From the NCBI RefSeq assembly GCF_000023285.1, contig NC_013162.1, positions 1,702,501-1,766,500 of the forward strand: a stretch of 64,000 nucleotides of DNA, read 5' to 3'. The position numbers and the translations under genes were made by a program. Positions 54,348-63,909 of this stretch are shown piece after piece. How positions within the stretch are numbered: the stretch's first letter is position 1; each line of letters begins with the position of its first letter. The notes below the pieces were generated by a model that was not told where the DNA came from, ran no database searches, and saw only the letters and a list, made by a program, of their open reading frames with translations. This stretch comes from Capnocytophaga ochracea DSM 7271. Its GTDB lineage: Bacteria > Bacteroidota > Bacteroidia > Flavobacteriales > Flavobacteriaceae.

Positions 54348-55724
54348 ATGAAGAATCCAATTCTTTTAGTAGAAGATGATGTAGTTTTCTCCAAAATGTT
54401 AGGTAAATTTTTGGAGCGCAATGGATATGAAGTAGTAAGATGTTATAATTTAGAAGAAGCGGAGAAAAGCCTAAATGCATCGCTAAGTTTAGTATTCACT
54501 GATTTACGTCTGCCCGATGGTGACGGTATCAATTTCTTGAAAAAGGTGAAAGAAGTATATCCAGATTTGCCTGTAGTGGTAATGACCAGCTATGCGGAAG
54601 TATCGACTGCGGTAGAGGCAATGAAATTGGGTGCTTTTGATTATATATCGAAACCGTTCCAACAAGAGGACGTACTGAATGTTATTAAGAATGCGCAAAG
54701 CAGTACGCGTACGGCTTCGTTACCTAAGAAGGAAAATGTGAAGGCGTACAACAGCCCTGGCAAAGCTGCTCAGCCTGTTGTTACTAACGAAAATTCATAT
54801 ATAGAAGGTGTAAGTGCCGCTTCTAAAAAGCTGAATAAGTTTATCAGTTTGGTAGCCCCTACGGATATGTCGGTACTCATTACCGGTGAAAGTGGTACGG
54901 GTAAAGAGGTGATAGCCAAATCTATTCACTTGAAAAGTGAGCGTCGTAACAAGCCTTTTATTGCGGTGGACTGCGGTGCCATTCCTAAAGAAATTGCATC
55001 GAGTGAGTTCTTCGGTCACGTAAAGGGTTCGTTTACGGGAGCAATTACCGATAAAAAAGGACACTTTGAAGAAGCAAATGGTGGTACTATTTTCCTTGAT
55101 GAGGTAGGAAACCTAAGCTATGACAACCAAATACAGTTGCTACGTGCCCTACAAGAGCGCCGTATTAAACCTATTGGTAGTTCTAAGGAAATAGAAGTTG
55201 ATATTCGTGTATTGGCAGCTACCAACGAAGATTTATTGGCAGCAGTAGGAAAAGGAGAGTTTCGCGAAGACCTTTATCACCGATTGAACGAGTTTTCGAT
55301 AAAAGTACCTTCGCTAAGTGAGCGCAAAGACGACTTGATGATATTTGCTTCATACTTCTTGGAAAAAGCAAATGAAAAGCTACATAAGAACGTACAAGGG
55401 TTTACTGAAAAAGCGGTACAAAAGATGCTTTTATACACTTGGGGAGGTAACTTGCGCGAACTATCGAACACGGTGAAACGCGCTGCCCTACTCACACAAG
55501 GTGATTATATTACCGAAAATGAGTTGCCAGAGCCTGTAATTACTGAAACACGCCATTTCCCTACAGAGCGTTTTTCTTTTTCAACCAAAGAAAACGAGCG
55601 TGAACTCATTATTAGTGCGCTACACGAGACCCATAATAATAAAACAGAAGCAGCTAAGCTGTTAGGCTTTACACGTAAAACACTTTACAACAAACTTAAA
55701 GCCTATAACATAGACGAATTTTAA
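54348..55724 (+). CDS. Sigma-54-dependent NtrC-family response regulator
   Basis: A 458-residue activator of sigma-54 promoters. The receiver (about 1-120) has phosphoacceptor Asp52 in VFTDLRLPDGDG and the Lys of YISKPFQ. The AAA+ domain (about 150-385) has Walker A GESGTGKEV, the sigma-54-contact loop as GSFTGA instead of the common GAFTGA, Walker B GGTIFLDEVG and RALQERRIKPIG. A Fis-type helix-turn-helix closes the protein (NNKTEAAKLLGFTRKTLYNK). No cognate kinase lies next to it. The Ser in the loop occurs in some active family members, so loss of function is not implied. Confidence 0.93.
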   Translation: MKNPILLVEDDVVFSKMLGKFLERNGYEVVRCYNLEEAEKSLNASLSLVFTDLRLPDGDGINFLKKVKEVYPDLPVVVMTSYAEVSTAVEAMKLGAFDYISKPFQQEDVLNVIKNAQSSTRTASLPKKENVKAYNSPGKAAQPVVTNENSYIEGVSAASKKLNKFISLVAPTDMSVLITGESGTGKEVIAKSIHLKSERRNKPFIAVDCGAIPKEIASSEFFGHVKGSFTGAITDKKGHFEEANGGTIFLDEVGNLSYDNQIQLLRALQERRIKPIGSSKEIEVDIRVLAATNEDLLAAVGKGEFREDLYHRLNEFSIKVPSLSERKDDLMIFASYFLEKANEKLHKNVQGFTEKAVQKMLLYTWGGNLRELSNTVKRAALLTQGDYITENELPEPVITETRHFPTERFSFSTKENERELIISALHETHNNKTEAAKLLGFTRKTLYNKLKAYNIDEF

Positions 55725-55812
55725 TAGGTAAGAGGTAAGAGGTAACAAGGTAAAAGGCAAGTAAAACGCCTCTTATCTGTTATTTTTTACCTTTTACTTT
55801 TTATCTTAAAAA

Positions 55813-58743
55813 ATGAGAAAGACTTATTTACTAATTACTTTTTTAAACTTATCACTATTTACTACACTTGCCCAAAATAAATCTCCTTTAACAACTACCG
55901 ATGCCCAAGCGCAACAGCAGTGGGTGAACGACACTTATAACAAAATGAGCCTTGATGAAAAGATTGGGCAACTGTTTATGGTATCGGTATTTTCAAGCCA
56001 TATAGGCACAAAAAAAGCCGAAGAGGTAAAAGACTTCATAAAGAAATACTACATTGGAGGGATTATCTTCTCCAAAGGAGGACCGAAGCGTCAGGCAAAG
56101 CTCACCAATGAATACCAAGCACTCTCTAAAATTCCGCTTTTTATGGCAATGGATGCCGAGTGGGGATTGGCGATGCGCTTGGACTCTACTTATGCTTACC
56201 CGTGGAATATGACCCTTGGGGCAATCAAAGATAACTATCTTGTAGAACGTACCGGTAGACGTATAGGGTTACACTGCAAGCAATTGGGTATGCAGTTTAA
56301 CTTTGCTCCTGATATTGATATTAACACAAATCCGAATAACCCTATTATAGGAAATCGTTCGTTTGGCGAGGATAAAGAGAATGTAACCCAAAAAGGGCTT
56401 GCTTTTACTCGCGGAATGCAGTCGGTAGGGGTGCTGGGCAGTGCCAAACACTTTCCTGGTCACGGTGATACTTCTAAAGATTCTCATAAAACTTTACCGC
56501 TTGTATCTTTCGCTGCTAACCGTATTGACGAGGTAGAACTTTACCCTTTTAAAGCCCTCATCAGAGAAGGAATAGCGAGCATAATGGTAGGGCATCTCAA
56601 TATTCCTTCCTTAGAACCTAAAACAGGGTTACCTTCCTCGTTATCAAGTGCTATTATCACTGATTTACTCAAAAAGAAATTAGGCTATCAAGGGCTTATC
56701 TTTACCGATGCACTTGGTATGAAAGGGGTATCGGAATACTTGCCCGTAGGCGAAGTGGAAGTAGAAGCCTTCTTGGCGGGTAACGATATTTTGCTGATGC
56801 CAGCTAATGTAGCTAAGGGTTTTGAGGCAATGAAGAAAGCCTACCAGAACAAACGCATCAGTGAGGAACGCTTAGCACATTCAGTAAAGAAAATACTAAT
56901 GGCTAAATACAAAGTGGGGCTCACATCTTTTAAACAGCTAGACGAAAGCACTGTAACCTCTACCTTGCACACAATAGAAGACGATTTGCTCACTGAGGAA
57001 CTGTTTGAAAATGCGATTACGGTAGGGCAAAACAAGGAAAATATACTGCCTATAAAAGACTTGGACAAGCGCAAAATAGCCTATGTGAAGTTTGGCAACG
57101 ACAGTGGTTGGGCGTTTTATTCCACTTTACGCAAATACGCAGAGACCGTGCTTATTGAGCCTAAGAATGAGGCACAGCTATATGAAGCAGTTGAACCTTT
57201 TGACACGATTATCATCGGGTTGCACAAACCAGATAAGACCCCTTGGGACGCATACAAGTTTACAGAGAACGAACTGAAATGGTTAGAGCATATTGCTAAG
57301 AAAAAAAAGGTAATCCTCGCAGTGTTTACTCGCCCCTATGCGATGCTCGACGTGAAAAATATAGCTCCTATTAAAGCTATTGTATTTGCTTACCAAAATA
57401 ACAAAGTAGCCCAAGAGAAAGCCGCTCAGCTCATCTTTGGTGCTATTGAGGGTAAAGGAGTTTTGCCTGTAACAGCACACCCTAACTTACCCGTAGGCAC
57501 TTCAATTGCTACTCCCAGAATAGGACGCTTAGCTTACGGCTTACCTGAAAGCGTGGGGCTCAATTCTCTTAAACTAAAAGAGATAGACAGTATTGCTCTT
57601 GATGCTGTAGCACAAAAGATGACACCCGGGATGCAAGTATTGGTTGCCAAAAGAGGAAAGGTAGTTTATCGCAAGAATTTTGGTACTTTAGATTACAATC
57701 CAGCCAATAAAGTGACCGACAACACTATTTACGACCTCGCTTCGCTTACGAAGATATTGGCTACTCTTCCCGAATTGATGCGTCTTTATGTGCGTGGAGA
57801 TTTCAAACCCGTAGATACTTTTGAGGATTTGCTACCCAAGCTCAAACATACAAACAAGGGAGATTTGGTAATGAAAGATGTGCTCTCGCACTATGCTCAG
57901 TTCCAGTCGTGGATTCCTTTTTACCGAAAAACCTTAGACATTGATAAAAAGCCTTCGCCTGAGTATTACAGCACTACCAAAAGTGATTCTTTCCCTACTG
58001 AGGTAGCCAAAGACTTATATCTTAGAGAAGGATATGCTGACAGTATTTATAAAACAATTGACGAGAGTGAACTTATCAAAGATAAAAAGTACTTGTATAG
58101 CGACCTCCCTTATTATTATTTCAAGAAGTACATAGAAAAAAAAAACAAGAAGCCCCTACAAGAAATCGTTCAGAAGCACTTTTATAGAGGTTTAGGAGCC
58201 TACCAGCTTACTTTTCTTCCTTTGCAACGCTTCTCTCCTGTAAATATTGCACCTGCCGAAGATGAAAAGACCTTTCGTTCTCAGGAGCTTCGAGGGTACG
58301 TACACGACCAAGGAGCAGCCCTTTTAGGAGGGGTTGGTGGACACGCAGGACTTTTTGGAACTGCCGACGATGTAGCCAAAGTGATGCAAATGTACCTCCA
58401 ACAAGGGTATTACGGTGGTACGTGGTTCTTGCAACCTCAGGCTATAAAAATCTTCAACACTTGTAACTACTGTCCAGAAGGTAACCGTCGAGGTTTAGGA
58501 TTTGATAAGCCACAGTTAGGCAAATCAGGTCCTACTTGTGGTTGTGTGCCAATGGATAGCTTTGGACATACCGGTTTTACGGGTACTTTTGCGTGGGCTG
58601 ACCCCACTAATGAAATAGTAATAGTTATCCTCTCGAACCGCACTTATCCCTCTTCTGACAATAAACTTTTGGTAAACCGATTGGTGCGCCAAAAGATACA
58701 AGGAGTGGTGTACCAAGCCCTATCTGCGAATAAAAACTTTTAA
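55813..58743 (+). CDS. Glycoside hydrolase family 3 / serine beta-lactamase-like hydrolase fusion
   Basis: A 976-residue exported protein with a signal peptide (about 1-20, ending TLAQ). The first half (about 35-370) is a GH3 NagZ-like TIM-barrel with KHFPGHGDTSKDSH (general acid/base region) and LIFTDALGMKG with nucleophile Asp299. A GH3 C-terminal-like segment follows. The last 370 residues are a class C beta-lactamase-like serine hydrolase with DLASLTKI (Ser644-x-x-Lys647), and VGGHAGLFGTADDVAKVMQ and FGHTGFTGTF further on. NagZ enzymes remove N-acetylglucosamine from peptidoglycan fragments, and class C-type domains act on D-Ala peptides. The fusion probably processes wall fragments in the periplasm. 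Similar fusions exist in other Bacteroidota. Confidence 0.88.
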   Translation: MRKTYLLITFLNLSLFTTLAQNKSPLTTTDAQAQQQWVNDTYNKMSLDEKIGQLFMVSVFSSHIGTKKAEEVKDFIKKYYIGGIIFSKGGPKRQAKLTNEYQALSKIPLFMAMDAEWGLAMRLDSTYAYPWNMTLGAIKDNYLVERTGRRIGLHCKQLGMQFNFAPDIDINTNPNNPIIGNRSFGEDKENVTQKGLAFTRGMQSVGVLGSAKHFPGHGDTSKDSHKTLPLVSFAANRIDEVELYPFKALIREGIASIMVGHLNIPSLEPKTGLPSSLSSAIITDLLKKKLGYQGLIFTDALGMKGVSEYLPVGEVEVEAFLAGNDILLMPANVAKGFEAMKKAYQNKRISEERLAHSVKKILMAKYKVGLTSFKQLDESTVTSTLHTIEDDLLTEELFENAITVGQNKENILPIKDLDKRKIAYVKFGNDSGWAFYSTLRKYAETVLIEPKNEAQLYEAVEPFDTIIIGLHKPDKTPWDAYKFTENELKWLEHIAKKKKVILAVFTRPYAMLDVKNIAPIKAIVFAYQNNKVAQEKAAQLIFGAIEGKGVLPVTAHPNLPVGTSIATPRIGRLAYGLPESVGLNSLKLKEIDSIALDAVAQKMTPGMQVLVAKRGKVVYRKNFGTLDYNPANKVTDNTIYDLASLTKILATLPELMRLYVRGDFKPVDTFEDLLPKLKHTNKGDLVMKDVLSHYAQFQSWIPFYRKTLDIDKKPSPEYYSTTKSDSFPTEVAKDLYLREGYADSIYKTIDESELIKDKKYLYSDLPYYYFKKYIEKKNKKPLQEIVQKHFYRGLGAYQLTFLPLQRFSPVNIAPAEDEKTFRSQELRGYVHDQGAALLGGVGGHAGLFGTADDVAKVMQMYLQQGYYGGTWFLQPQAIKIFNTCNYCPEGNRRGLGFDKPQLGKSGPTCGCVPMDSFGHTGFTGTFAWADPTNEIVIVILSNRTYPSSDNKLLVNRLVRQKIQGVVYQALSANKNF

Positions 58744-58749
58744 AAAGAT

Positions 58750-58781
58750 TTGGTATATAACGAGAAGTTTTAGTACATTTG
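58750..58781 (+). promoter_or_regulatory. nhaD promoter
   Basis: TTG at 58750-58752 and TACATTTG at 58774-58781, 21 bases apart, immediately behind the previous gene. Confidence 0.65.
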
Positions 58782-58814
58782 CGCCACGTTAATTTTTAAA
58801 ATAGAATTTATTAT

Positions 58815-60140
58815 ATGGAAGCGTGGATTATTGCCATTTTTTTCATTGGCTATCTTTGTATTACTACCGAACACCAAATAAAGGTAGACAAAACCATTTC
58901 AGCCTTAGCTATGGCTGTCATCTGTTGGACGATACTTAAAGTATTTAACCTTGATGTACTAGAAGTGCTCAACGGAGTGTTAGTACCCGTAGATATAGCT
59001 AACAACAGTAATGCTATTGATGAAGCACTACGACATCACTTAGCTGAAACTTCCGAAATACTCTTCTTCTTAATCGGTGCAATGACCATTGTAGAAATCA
59101 TTGATATGCACCGTGGGTTTGAAATCATCAAGCGGATGATTCGCACCAGAAGCAAAGTAAAATTGCTTTGGATTATAGGCATTATTGCTTTTTTTCTCTC
59201 TGCTATTATCGACAACCTTACTACTACCATTATTCTCATAACCATTGTACGTAAGCTCATACCTGACCAAAAAGAGCGCATTTGGTATGCTTCCCTCATT
59301 GTGATCGCTGCCAATGCAGGAGGGGCTTGGTCTCCTATCGGTGACGTAACAACTACTATGCTCTGGGTAAAAAACAAAGTAACCGCTGCTAAATTAGTAG
59401 AATACGTATTTATTCCTGCTACTGTATGCTTGATAGTACCTTTGTTTGTCGCTTCGTTTTTACCTGTATTCAAAGGAAAGATAGATACTTCAAACAGCGA
59501 AGAGAGTATTACTTACAAGAGCAGTATGCCTGTGTTAGTAATAGGCTTTATCTCTATTATCTTTGTGCCTATTTTTAAATCGATTACACACTTACCTCCT
59601 TATATAGGTATGCTTTTTGCTCTGGCTACTATGTGGTTTATTTCTGAAAAATTAAAACCTATCAGGGAACTTTCATCAACCGATAAGGATAAATTCAGTA
59701 TTCATCGTGCATTAGAACGTATCGAATTTTCGAGCATACTATTCTTTTTAGGAATTCTCTTGGCAGTGGCTTCATTGCAAACTATCGGTACGCTTTTCAA
59801 CTTTGCACAAACATTGAATGAGACTATCCCAAGTACAAACGTAGTAATTTTGCTCTTAGGTTTTGCCTCTGCTGTAATAGACAACGTACCATTAGTAGCG
59901 GCTAGTATGGGTATGTTCCAAGAACCTATGGATAGTGGTCTTTGGCACTACATTGCCTATGCGGCTGGTACAGGAGGTAGCTTGCTTATCATTGGTTCGG
60001 CTGCGGGGGTAGTAGCTATGGGTATGGAGAAGATTAATTTCTTTTGGTATGTGAAAAACATCTTATGGATAGCCCTTTTAGGTTTTGTGTTAGGTTATCT
60101 TACTTTGGTAAGCTTTGAAGCTTTACACGTTTTTGGATAG
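58815..60140 (+). CDS. nhaD: Sodium:proton antiporter NhaD
   Basis: A 441-residue inner-membrane antiporter of the NhaD/ArsB-type ion transporter superfamily with about 11-12 hydrophobic segments. Typical words are ITTEHQIKVDKTISAL, ETSEILFFLIGAMTIVEIID, IDNLTTTIILITIVRKLI, NAGGAWSPIGDVTTTMLW and SAVIDNVPLVAASMGMF. The paired IDNLTTT and IDNVPLV repeats are the intramembrane Asp-Asn motifs of the two halves. It exports sodium or lithium in exchange for protons. It has its own promoter and a strong terminator, so it is a single-gene unit. Confidence 0.92.
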   Translation: MEAWIIAIFFIGYLCITTEHQIKVDKTISALAMAVICWTILKVFNLDVLEVLNGVLVPVDIANNSNAIDEALRHHLAETSEILFFLIGAMTIVEIIDMHRGFEIIKRMIRTRSKVKLLWIIGIIAFFLSAIIDNLTTTIILITIVRKLIPDQKERIWYASLIVIAANAGGAWSPIGDVTTTMLWVKNKVTAAKLVEYVFIPATVCLIVPLFVASFLPVFKGKIDTSNSEESITYKSSMPVLVIGFISIIFVPIFKSITHLPPYIGMLFALATMWFISEKLKPIRELSSTDKDKFSIHRALERIEFSSILFFLGILLAVASLQTIGTLFNFAQTLNETIPSTNVVILLLGFASAVIDNVPLVAASMGMFQEPMDSGLWHYIAYAAGTGGSLLIIGSAAGVVAMGMEKINFFWYVKNILWIALLGFVLGYLTLVSFEALHVFG

Positions 60141-60162
60141 CATAAAACGATACATTATATAC

Positions 60163-60202
60163 AAAAGACTGCCTAAAGAATTATATTTAGGCAGTCTTTT
60201 TT
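60163..60202 (+). terminator. nhaD terminator
   Basis: AAAAGACTGCCTAAA (60163-60177) pairs with TTTAGGCAGTCTTTT (60186-60200), followed by T residues. Confidence 0.95.
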
Positions 60203-60430
60203 ATAGCTGAACATCAGCATAGTTACTTTTTAGTCTCTCTTTGTGTATTATGAGAGGTGTATAGAGAATATAAAAGTACGTCAATGCACAGTGTTCACAT
60301 TTAGAAATAACTTAGTATCTTTGCTAGCAAAAGCACATTATGAAGAATTGTTTTACAGAATAAATAGGATTGTAAGAGAGAAGACTCTTAAAACTTTAAA
60401 TATGAACATCGTGTTTATTTGCGAATGCTA
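60203..60430. other. Gene-free stretch upstream of lysS
   Basis: Part of the 391-base gap between nhaD and lysS. A promoter-like TATCTTTG lies at 60316-60323 on the plus strand, more than 130 bases before the lysS promoter. Only short open frames without recognisable products are present. Confidence 0.35.
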
Positions 60431-60461
60431 TTGTGTAAGTCAAAAAAACGCCGTACTTTTG
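60431..60461 (+). promoter_or_regulatory. lysS promoter
   Basis: TTG at 60431-60433, a 20-base gap and TACTTTTG at 60454-60461, about 70 bases before the ATG. Confidence 0.75.
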
Positions 60462-60531
60462 CACCCTAAAAGTATTTCAATTAATCACTAGCTACTAATC
60501 ATTTATCATTAAGCATTAATCATTAAAAAAG

Positions 60532-62220
60532 ATGTTATCAGAACAAGAAATCATTCGCAGAGAAAAACTCTCTAAATTGAAAGAATTGGGGATAAACCCT
60601 TATCCCGCTCCATTATATCCGGTTGATACTACCTCTAAGGACGTAGCCAACCATTATGAAGAAGGTAAACAAGTGGTTGTAGCCGGTAGATTAATGTCGT
60701 TGCGTGTACAAGGAAAAGCCTCGTTTGCTACTTTGCAAGATAGTGAAGGCACGATGCAATTGTACTTCAACCGCGATGAGATGTGCCCTACCGATGATAA
60801 AACGCTTTACAACGAGGTGTTTAAAAAATTATTGGATTTAGGTGACTTTATAGGTGCTGAAGGAACACTCTTCATCACTAAAATGGGTGAGAAAACTGTG
60901 TTGGTAAAGAACTTTACGCTACTTTCAAAAGTATTACGTCCGCTACCTATGCCTAAGGTAGATGCCGATGGTAAAGTACACGATGCCTTCACCGATCCTG
61001 AACAACGCTACCGTATGCGCTATGTAGATTTGGTAGTAAATCCACAAGTGAAAGAAGTGTTTATCAAGCGCACTAAACTCTTCAATGCTATGCGTCAGTT
61101 TTTTAACGATGCAGGTTATTTGGAAGTAGAGACACCTATACTACAAGCTATACCAGGGGGAGCTAGTGCACGTCCGTTTATCACCCATCACAATGCGTTG
61201 GACATTCCGCTGTATATGCGTATTGCCAATGAACTTTACTTAAAACGTCTTATTGTAGGAGGTTTTGACGGAGTGTATGAATTTTCTAAGAACTTCCGCA
61301 ACGAGGGTATGGATAGAACTCACAACCCTGAGTTTACGGCTATGGAAATTTATGTGGCTTACAAAGATTATCACTGGATGATGGACTTCACTGAACGCTT
61401 GATTGAGCATTGCGCTATGGCGGTTAATGGTACTACTAAGGCGACCTTTGGTAAACATACAGTAGATTTCAAAGCTCCTTATCCACGCCTTACGATGACT
61501 GATGCTATTAAACAGTTCACAGGCTTTGACATTACTGCGAAGACAGAAGACGAATTGAGAGCCTTTGCACAGTCTATCGGTATTGCAGTAGACGAGGCGA
61601 TGGGCAAGGGCAAATTGATAGATGAAATATTTGGTGAGAAATGCGAAGGCAACTTCATTCAGCCTACTTTCATCACTGATTACCCCAAAGAGATGTCGCC
61701 ACTGACCAAAGAACACCGCGACAACCCCGACCTTACTGAACGTTTTGAGTTAATGGTATGCGGTAAGGAGATTGCCAATGCTTATTCAGAATTAAACGAC
61801 CCTATTGACCAACGTGAGCGCTTTGAAGAACAATTGCGACTCTCAGAAAAAGGCGACGACGAAGCGATGTTTATTGACCAAGATTTTTTGCGTGCTCTTG
61901 AATACGGTATGCCACCTACCTCAGGTTTGGGTATCGGTATGGACAGACTCGTAATGTTCCTTACCAACAATGAGAGTATACAAGAAGTATTGTTCTTCCC
62001 ACAAATGCGCCCCGAGAAGAAAGAAGTAGAGCTTTCGGAAGACGAGAAAGTAGTGTTTGAGCTTTTAAAAACCTCAGAGAGACTGCTTTTAGATGCTCTC
62101 AAAACACAAACAGCATTTTCTAACAAGAAATGGGATAAAGCCATTAAAGGTCTTACTAGTAAGAAAGTAGCAAAGGTAGTAAAAGAAGGAGAAGAACTGT
62201 TTGTGGAATTAGCAAATTAA
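60532..62220 (+). CDS. lysS: Lysyl-tRNA synthetase, class II
   Basis: A 562-residue class IIb aminoacyl-tRNA synthetase. The N-terminal OB fold binds the anticodon (VVVAGRLMSLRVQGKASFA, DSEGTMQLYF). The catalytic core has FFNDAGYLEVETPILQAIPG (motif 1), FEFSKNFRNEGMDRTHNPEF-like YEFSKNFRNEG (motif 2) and GLGIGMDRLVMFL (motif 3). Compared with the usual 500-505 residues there is an extension of about 60 residues after the core (from VELSEDEKVVFELL), helical and Lys-rich. I recall such extensions in other Bacteroidota, so it is likely genuine. A terminator follows. Confidence 0.95.
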   Translation: MLSEQEIIRREKLSKLKELGINPYPAPLYPVDTTSKDVANHYEEGKQVVVAGRLMSLRVQGKASFATLQDSEGTMQLYFNRDEMCPTDDKTLYNEVFKKLLDLGDFIGAEGTLFITKMGEKTVLVKNFTLLSKVLRPLPMPKVDADGKVHDAFTDPEQRYRMRYVDLVVNPQVKEVFIKRTKLFNAMRQFFNDAGYLEVETPILQAIPGGASARPFITHHNALDIPLYMRIANELYLKRLIVGGFDGVYEFSKNFRNEGMDRTHNPEFTAMEIYVAYKDYHWMMDFTERLIEHCAMAVNGTTKATFGKHTVDFKAPYPRLTMTDAIKQFTGFDITAKTEDELRAFAQSIGIAVDEAMGKGKLIDEIFGEKCEGNFIQPTFITDYPKEMSPLTKEHRDNPDLTERFELMVCGKEIANAYSELNDPIDQRERFEEQLRLSEKGDDEAMFIDQDFLRALEYGMPPTSGLGIGMDRLVMFLTNNESIQEVLFFPQMRPEKKEVELSEDEKVVFELLKTSERLLLDALKTQTAFSNKKWDKAIKGLTSKKVAKVVKEGEELFVELAN

Positions 62221-62246
62221 CGAATTTGAAAATTAGCAAATTATAG

Positions 62247-62285
62247 ACTTTGTCAGAGTCCTTGGACTCTGACAAAGTTTTTTTA
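62247..62285 (+). terminator. lysS terminator
   Basis: ACTTTGTCAGAGTC (62247-62260) pairs with GACTCTGACAAAGT (62265-62278) around CTTG, followed by a long T run. It may also end the convergent transporter gene. Confidence 0.9.
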
Positions 62286-62309
62286 TTGACCATTAACCAT
62301 TAATAATAA

Positions 62310-63629
62310 TTATTTATTGCTTTTGTAAAAGCCAAAGAAAGCGATATAACCGTAGCAAACTACTAAGGTTAGGAATGCTAAGCGGAAACCTATATAATCA
62401 GTAAGGGAACCGTACAGAATAGGCAAAAGTCCGCCACCGACAATCATCGTACAAAGGATACCTGAAGCTTGAGTTTTGAGTTCGCCTATTCCTTCACAAG
62501 CAAGCGCAAAAATAGTGGGGAACATCATAGAGTTGAAGAGACCGATACTTAATAAAGCCCACATTGAGAGCAAACCACCGGTATTGATAGAAAACAAAAT
62601 AAGAGAGATGGCAACTATAGCAAAAGCAATGAGAACTTTGGCGGGAGCAATCCACTTAATGAGATAAGCACTGATAAAGCGTCCTAACATAGCACCTCCC
62701 CAGTAGAAAGTGAGAAAAACAGCTATAACAGCCTTCGGATCGGCTGAGGTTAGATGAGGTTTCCCTGCCAATAAGCCAAGCGTTTCTACAATAAAGCACA
62801 TAGAAGAGTTCTCTAAAATATCCTTAGTGATGTTCATATCGATGAAGTAGTTTACTGCGTAACTTCCTATCACTACTTCAGCACCTACATACAAGAAAAT
62901 ACCTATAGCCCCCAACAGTAAGGGAGTTTTCTTGAGAAGATTCCAATAACTGTCTTTATTTACTTCTTCTTTTATTCTATAAGCATAAGGTAATTTAACT
63001 ACTGCAAAAACAAATGCTAAAGCAAGTGCCCATAAGGCTATATACAAAAAAGGTAATTGTATTGAAAAGGCTTCTTCACGGAAATAAATAAGCTTATCTG
63101 TAGTGTCTAAGGCTTCTATTTCAGCATCTTTTTTTATTTCGTTGCTCAGTAAGTAAGTGGCTCCAAATATAGGAGCAATAGTAGTGCCTATGGCGTTGAA
63201 AGCTTGAGAGAAAGTGAGCCGGCGAGGTGTAGTGGCTTCGTCGCCTAAAATCACTATATAAGAGTTCATAGCCACTTGTAGGAAAGTAACGCCACAGCCT
63301 AATACGAAGATAGCAGTTAAAAATACCCAATATAAACGTTCTCCAGCAGCAGGATAGAAGAGCAAAGCACCTAAGGAGATGAGCAAAAGACCTAAGATAA
63401 TGCCTCGCTGATAACCTATTTTAGTGAGAATAAAACCTGCAGGGATAGAAAAAAATAAGTAAGACAAGAAGAAAGATAGAAGAATATAGGCTGCATCGGA
63501 ATAATGCAACTGAAACACATCACGAAGATGAGGTAATAAAAGCTGTATGAGCACTGTTAAACCTCCAAAAAGTAAGAATAAAAGTGCAACCAAAATAAAG
63601 GCTTGGGTATGTTTCTTTTGTCTATTCAT
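62310..63629 (-). CDS. Sugar MFS transporter (FucP/GluP-like)
   Basis: A 439-residue major facilitator with 12 hydrophobic segments, resembling the glucose/galactose and L-fucose proton symporter family. The first segment has LFLLFGGLTVLIQLLLPHLR and DAAYILLSFFLSYLFFSIPAG; the middle shows VLGCGVTFLQVAMNSYIVIL and RLTFSQAFNAIGTTIAPIFG, and later FYWGGAMLGRF and LFNSMMFPTIFALACEGIG. These are the recurring words of the family. The sugar transported is not deducible. It is the only minus-strand gene in the right-hand 10 kb. Confidence 0.85.
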   Translation of the reverse strand: MNRQKKHTQAFILVALLFLLFGGLTVLIQLLLPHLRDVFQLHYSDAAYILLSFFLSYLFFSIPAGFILTKIGYQRGIILGLLLISLGALLFYPAAGERLYWVFLTAIFVLGCGVTFLQVAMNSYIVILGDEATTPRRLTFSQAFNAIGTTIAPIFGATYLLSNEIKKDAEIEALDTTDKLIYFREEAFSIQLPFLYIALWALALAFVFAVVKLPYAYRIKEEVNKDSYWNLLKKTPLLLGAIGIFLYVGAEVVIGSYAVNYFIDMNITKDILENSSMCFIVETLGLLAGKPHLTSADPKAVIAVFLTFYWGGAMLGRFISAYLIKWIAPAKVLIAFAIVAISLILFSINTGGLLSMWALLSIGLFNSMMFPTIFALACEGIGELKTQASGILCTMIVGGGLLPILYGSLTDYIGFRLAFLTLVVCYGYIAFFGFYKSNK

Positions 63630-63654
63630 TGCTGTATAAGCTCGGTTTAGAGCG

Positions 63655-63662
63655 CAAATCTA
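63655..63662 (-). promoter_or_regulatory. -7 element of the sugar transporter gene
   Basis: The minus strand reads TAGATTTG 26 bases before the transporter ATG. Confidence 0.5.
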
Positions 63663-63810
63663 CTACAAAAGATTAAAAAATAGTTAAAATTTAACACTTT
63701 ATTTTTGCTGTATACATAACTTTAAGCGTACAACATACTTGTAATTAGTGTTTTAAGTGTAAGTAGACTCCTTGTTAATAAATATGTTAGAAAATATTTT
63801 GACAAATCTG

Positions 63811-63841
63811 TTGGGGGATATCAAAAAAGTTAGTAACTTTG
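63811..63841 (+). promoter_or_regulatory. Promoter of the right-end gene
   Basis: TTG at 63811-63813, a 20-base gap and TAACTTTG at 63834-63841, about 70 bases before the ATG at 63910. Confidence 0.7.
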
Positions 63842-63909
63842 CTCCGAATAAATAGTACTACTTAGCTCACTACTGACCATAACCATTCGTAACTAATTTA
63901 ACTAATATA

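Noticed and set aside
54348-55724. GSFTGA in place of GAFTGA as a sign of lost sigma-54 activation
   Set aside because: Serine at this place is tolerated in some active family members, and all other ATPase motifs are intact.
60243-60491. 82-codon open frame between nhaD and lysS
   Set aside because: It runs through the lysS promoter, has no recognisable motif and an irregular composition.
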